DNA of 64,000 nt, from positions 475,001 through 539,000 of the forward strand of contig NZ_CP004393.1 in NCBI RefSeq assembly GCF_000819565.1. Direction: 5' to 3'. The DNA is from Celeribacter indicus (GTDB lineage Bacteria; Pseudomonadota; Alphaproteobacteria; Rhodobacterales; Rhodobacteraceae). The notes under the pieces were generated by a model. That model saw only the letters and a program-made list of their open reading frames with translations, ran no database searches and was not told where the DNA came from. Positions 61,297 through 64,000 of this stretch are shown in pieces. Numbering within the stretch: the stretch's first letter is position 1; every line of letters begins with the position of its first letter. The translations under genes and the position numbers were made by a program.

Positions 61297-62255
61297 ATGT
61301 CAGCACCTTTGCCGAATGCGCTTCGGGCGCGGTTTCAGGAGTATATTGAGGAAGGGTTAAGCGGGCGGGCGGCGGCGTTGCGCCTGAAAGTGTCTGCGGC
61401 GACAGGCGCGCGGTGGGCGCGTCAGGTTCGGACCAAGGGCCATGCGGAGCCCGCACCGCAAGGCCCGCCACGTGGTCGGGGAAAGCTGGCAGCGCATCAG
61501 GCTTTCCTGAAGGAACTGGTCGCGCAAGACCCCGACATCACGCTCTTTGAGTTGCGCGACGCGCTGGCGGCCGCGGCAGGCGTGCGGGTGCATCATTCTT
61601 CCATCGCCAACCTGCTGTCCCGGCTCGGTTTCACATACAAAAAAAGTCGCTGGTCGCCACCGAGCGCGGTCGCGCCAAGGTAAGACAGCAGCGGACTGAG
61701 TGGTTCAAGCATCGGCTGCCTGCCATTGCGGCCTTTCCCGAACGCGTTGTCTTTATTGATGAAACGGCAGTGAAGACCAACCTGACCCGTCTGCGTGGCC
61801 GGGCCAAGCGGGGTCATCGCCTGACCATGGATGCACCGTTTGGCAGTTGGGGAACCCAAACGCTGATCGCCGGGCTGGCCTCGGATGCTTTGATCGCACC
61901 ATGGGTCATCAAGGGTGCCATGGATGGCCCCGCCTTTGCCGTCTACATCCGAGAAGTGCTTGTCCCGGAGATCGCCCCCGGCACCGTTGTCATCCTGGAC
62001 AATCTGGCGACCCATCGGAACAAGGAGGCGGCTCAGGCCTTGCACGACCACGGCTGCTGGTTTCTGTACCTCCCGCCTTACTCGCCGGATCTCAATCCCA
62101 TCGAGCAAGCATTCTCCAAACTGAAAGCTCACCTTCGAAAGATCGGCGCCAGAACCTTCACCGAAGTCTTCGACGCCATCGGCGCAATCTGCGAGCTCTA
62201 CGACCCAACAGAGTGCTGGAACTACTTCAAGGCTGCTGGATATGTCTCGGGTTAA
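61297..62255 (+). CDS. IS630-family transposase, copy 2 (two frames, -1 frameshift)
   Basis: It is identical in layout to the transposase of copy 1. The helix-turn-helix frame runs from ATG 61297 to 61683. The catalytic DDE frame in -1 ends at 62255, joined at the A7 tract 61639-61645. Catalytic blocks VFIDETAV, VVILDNLATH and LNPIEQAFSK are intact, so it could be active. Confidence 0.88.
61639..61645 (+). promoter_or_regulatory. A7 slippery site in IS630 copy 2
   Basis: The same seven-A tract followed by G as at 13051-13057 lies at the transposase frame junction. Confidence 0.72.
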
Positions 62256-62270
62256 AGCCGAAACGCTTTA

Positions 62271-62301
62271 TCCGAAGCGTCGACGGCAATGGCGTTGATA
62301 T
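62271..62301 (-). pseudogene. Decayed IS630 transposase, 5' end beyond the nested copy
   Basis: On the minus strand the codons read ISTPLPSTLRI, aligning with MSAPLPNALRA of the intact transposase, and continue across the nested element into GFQRNFEKGLSGR. The start codon has become ATA. This fixes the insertion point of copy 2 to codon 11 of the older gene. Confidence 0.8.
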
Positions 62302-62706
62302 GACACTGCGACCTTCATCGGAATTCCCGCGATTCAGGTTTCCGACAAAGGGCTTCAAGCAGGTCGGTGAGGCCGCCTGCGCGCGCCCGGAGGCGCTGCG
62401 GCGAGGGGCGATTCGGCCCTGCCCCGCGGTGCCGCAATCCTGCCCGAAAGCCGACGCAAGGCCGACGGAAGTCCGACAGAAATCCGACGCCGGTATGAAC
62501 GGCCGTTAACCGCGCTCCCGCGGATGGACCGAATTTTAATTTTCGCCGCAACGCTCCGGTTTCGGCCGTCAAGCCATTGAAATCACATGGCTTCCGTTTT
62601 CCCGCGGGGACCTATCCGGCACGATAGTTCAAATTGTTCTCACGCCACGATACCCACGCCAAAGCCCCTGTGCTCCCATCCCCCAACAAACAGAGAGGAT
62701 GGAACC
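62302..62706. other. Intergenic region before the small genes
   Basis: About 400 bp without a convincing gene. It contains the 11-bp phased repeats at 62451-62488 and an AT-rich patch near 62533-62545 (GAATTTTAATTTTC) that may hold a promoter for the small genes. No RNA gene is recognised. Confidence 0.55.
62451..62488 (+). repeat. Four direct repeats of CCGAC with 11-bp period
   Basis: CCGAC starts at 62451, 62462, 62473 and 62484, exactly 11 bp apart. The first three are followed by NNAA (GCAAG, GGAAG, AGAAA). An 11-bp period puts every copy on the same face of DNA, as in binding sites of OmpR/PhoB-family regulators. It lies about 220 bp before the 63-aa gene. Confidence 0.6.
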
Positions 62707-62898
62707 ATGATCAATCTGACGACGTGCGATGGCCTGAATGCCGGCACCCTGGGTGCGATCCCGTCCGGCGTGGACCGTCCCGCCAATCACAACCTCACCC
62801 GCGCGGCGCGCCGCTCCAATGTGGTGCTGATCGGTGGCCGGCATCCCGCGCCCGATTTCCGTCCGGATCTCGGCGCCCGCCTCGCCTTCGCAGCCTGA
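62707..62898 (+). CDS. Small protein of unknown function (63 aa)
   Basis: ATG 62707 follows AGAGAGGATGGAACC. The sequence begins MINLTTCDGLNAGTLGAIPS and has no membrane helix or motif I know. An Arg-rich centre (LTRAARRSNVVLIGGRH) and a Gly/Arg/Ala-rich end are seen. It is followed after 28 nt by another small gene with its own ribosome-binding site, so the two look like an operon. A longer in-frame extension to 62587 has no ribosome-binding site. Confidence 0.55.
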   Translation: MINLTTCDGLNAGTLGAIPSGVDRPANHNLTRAARRSNVVLIGGRHPAPDFRPDLGARLAFAA

Positions 62899-62926
62899 GG
62901 TCGCGCAGTCACGAAAGGACCAGACC

Positions 62927-63208
62927 ATGATCGACTATTTCGCCAAGGCCCGCGAGGGCCGCATCGCCGCGCTCGACCTGCACAGGAGCGGGGCCGTGAT
63001 GTTCTTTCCAGAAGGCATGGACGACGCGCCGGCGCGCCCGGCCATCGCACCGCGCGAGCTTATCGCCCAGGTGAACAAGCCGATGTTCCTGCGCTCCGCC
63101 TCCGTGACGGGGAGTGCCGTGCGGGACCTGCCGGAACCCGCGGCGAACGGCCCGCTCCTTCTGACAGAAGATCTCGTGGTGTCCAGGGTTCTGGACAAGG
63201 CCGCCTGA
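62927..63208 (+). CDS. Small protein of unknown function (93 aa)
   Basis: ATG 62927 follows GAAAGGACCAGACC. It begins MIDYFAKAREGRIAALDLHR and contains VMFFPEGMDDAPARPAIAPR. There is no signal peptide or membrane helix, and I recognise no family. It is downstream of the 63-aa gene and convergent with the carbonic anhydrase gene, with only 3 nt between stops. Both small proteins keep the codon bias of the surrounding genes, which supports real coding. Confidence 0.6.
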   Translation: MIDYFAKAREGRIAALDLHRSGAVMFFPEGMDDAPARPAIAPRELIAQVNKPMFLRSASVTGSAVRDLPEPAANGPLLLTEDLVVSRVLDKAA

Positions 63209-63211
63209 CGC

Positions 63212-63859
63212 TCAGACCTGGACGAAGCTGCGCGAGCCGTTGTCGTACTGGTGCAGGTCGCCGTTGCCGATATCGGTCCATAGCCCGTGCAGCGTCAGGT
63301 TGCCCTCCTCCACCGCCTCGCGCACGAATGGGAAGGTCATCAGGTTTTCGAGCGAGATGAGGACGGATTCCTTTTCGAGTGCGCGCTTGCGGTCGGACTC
63401 GGGCACCTCGAGGACGCGCTCGTAGCCAGGGCGAAGGATGTCCATCCAGCGCCCGACGAAGGAGGATTTCTGTTCGAGTTCGGGCGCATGGCCGGAGCAC
63501 ATGTCGTAACAGCCCTGTACGCCACCGCAGTTGGAATGGCCGAGGACGACGAGATGCGCGACCTTGAGCGCGGTGACCGCATATTCGATCGCCGCGGAGG
63601 TGCCGTGGTGGTCGCCGTCATCGGTGAAGGGCGGCACGAGGTTCGCGATGTTGCGATGGATGAAGAATTCGCCTTCGTCCGCGCCGAAGATGGAGGTGAC
63701 ATGCACACGCGAGTCGCAGCAGGAGATGATGAAGGCGCGGGGACGCTGTCCTTCCTCGGCAAGGCGTTTGTACCAGGCCTTGTTTTCCGTGAATGTCGTT
63801 GCTTTCCAGCCGTGATAGCGTTGCACCATGTAGGTCGGGAGCGGTTTTGCATATTTCAT
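63212..63859 (-). CDS. Beta-carbonic anhydrase
   Basis: It interconverts CO2 and bicarbonate using zinc. The product is 215 aa. The zinc ligands and catalytic dyad are visible: IISCCDSRVHVTSIFGA (Cys47, Asp49, Arg51) and VVLGHSNCGGVQGCYD (His108, Cys111). GEFFIHRNIANLVPPF is also conserved. It starts at ATG 63859 after GAAAGAGAG. It is transcribed away from the window end; its promoter probably lies in 63860-64000. Confidence 0.95.
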   Translation of the reverse strand: MKYAKPLPTYMVQRYHGWKATTFTENKAWYKRLAEEGQRPRAFIISCCDSRVHVTSIFGADEGEFFIHRNIANLVPPFTDDGDHHGTSAAIEYAVTALKVAHLVVLGHSNCGGVQGCYDMCSGHAPELEQKSSFVGRWMDILRPGYERVLEVPESDRKRALEKESVLISLENLMTFPFVREAVEEGNLTLHGLWTDIGNGDLHQYDNGSRSFVQV

Positions 63860-64000
63860 CGAGGCGAAACTCTCTTTCAGACTTCGGCGGAATTTTCGGG
63901 CGAATGTAGTGAGAGTTTTCGCGGAATTCGAGAGAGAATCCGCTTTGCATTAAACCCTTTGTTCAGCGGCCTGTTGCAAACTTCCTGCATAGCGCGTGGG
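63860..64000. other. Upstream region of the carbonic anhydrase gene
   Basis: 141 bp to the window edge with lower GC than the surrounding genes. On the minus strand there is TTGCAA near 63979 and TTTAAT near 63954, spaced about 19 bp, a possible weak promoter for the carbonic anhydrase. No gene is seen. Confidence 0.4.

Larger units (their letters stand above)
61214..62270 (+). mobile_element. IS630-family insertion sequence, copy 2 (nested)
   Basis: Same terminal repeats, length (1057 bp with both TA) and, by eye, same sequence as copy 1 at 12626-13682. It is inserted at a TA within the 5' end of an older, decayed relative of the same family. The flanks are GGAACCC-TA on the left and TA-TCCGAAGCG on the right. 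Confidence 0.95.

Noticed and set aside
63968..63981. GGCCTGTTGCAAAC near the window end, resembling an IS6-family terminal repeat
   Set aside because: Only a short partial match, no partner repeat or transposase within the window, and unlike the repeat of the IS6 element at 3023.

Overview
This is a high-GC chromosomal window from an alphaproteobacterium, most likely a member of the Rhodobacterales. The evidence is the rRNA sequence and an initiator tRNA with a C1:A72 mismatch and an AGG/CCU anticodon stem. The aerobic (late cobalt insertion) cobalamin genes cobW-N-G-H-I-J-K-L-E-M-B-A-F, Fnr/FnrL-type TTGAY-N4-RTCAA boxes, and TRAP and ABC uptake systems also fit. No species can be named from the sequence alone.

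Layout. 1-2465: 3' end of an rrn operon (23S, 5S, tRNA-fMet, terminator). 2514-3840: two small phage-like genes and an intact IS6-family element. 3866-11428: an energy/hypoxia-type cluster (PEP synthase, tandem universal stress protein, zinc alcohol dehydrogenase, P-type cation ATPase) with three Fnr-like boxes. 11457-16045: a metal/cofactor uptake locus damaged by insertion sequences. A PepSY membrane protein is split by an IS630-family element, and a cobalamin-riboswitch-controlled cbtB is cut by an IS3-family element. 16130-30812: a cobalamin biosynthesis operon, read right to left from a second cobalamin riboswitch, with cobK lying in antisense inside it. 30989-45857: a LysR-controlled catabolic/uptake operon. 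It contains a sugar-type ABC transporter in which one permease is fused to an SMP-30-like lactonase domain, a second SMP-30-like protein, two dehydrogenases, a TRAP transporter and an aldehyde dehydrogenase. 45973-49884: a LigB/DODA-type dioxygenase, a divergent LysR regulator, and a divergent EF-G-like protein. 50043-52393: an ExbB-ExbD-ExbD-TonB energy-transduction unit. 52480-57240: polysaccharide/capsule genes. 57314-60293: asd and a DUF4139 protein. 60503-62301: a decayed IS630 relative with a second identical IS630 copy nested in it. 62451-63859: a phased 11-bp repeat array, two small unknown genes and a beta-carbonic anhydrase.

How it fits together. Two B12 riboswitches control cobalt import and corrin synthesis. 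The cobalt importer looks dead here: cbtB has lost its 3' end and no cbtA is recognisable. The ABC/TRAP operon reads as a complete uptake-and-oxidation route for a sugar, lactone or hydroxy acid: transport, lactone hydrolysis, two NAD-linked oxidations, then aldehyde oxidation. The most unusual features are the permease-lactonase fusion, the antisense cobK with overlapping start codons, the nested IS history, a CobC-like phosphatase without its catalytic histidine, and the helically phased repeats before two unknown small genes.
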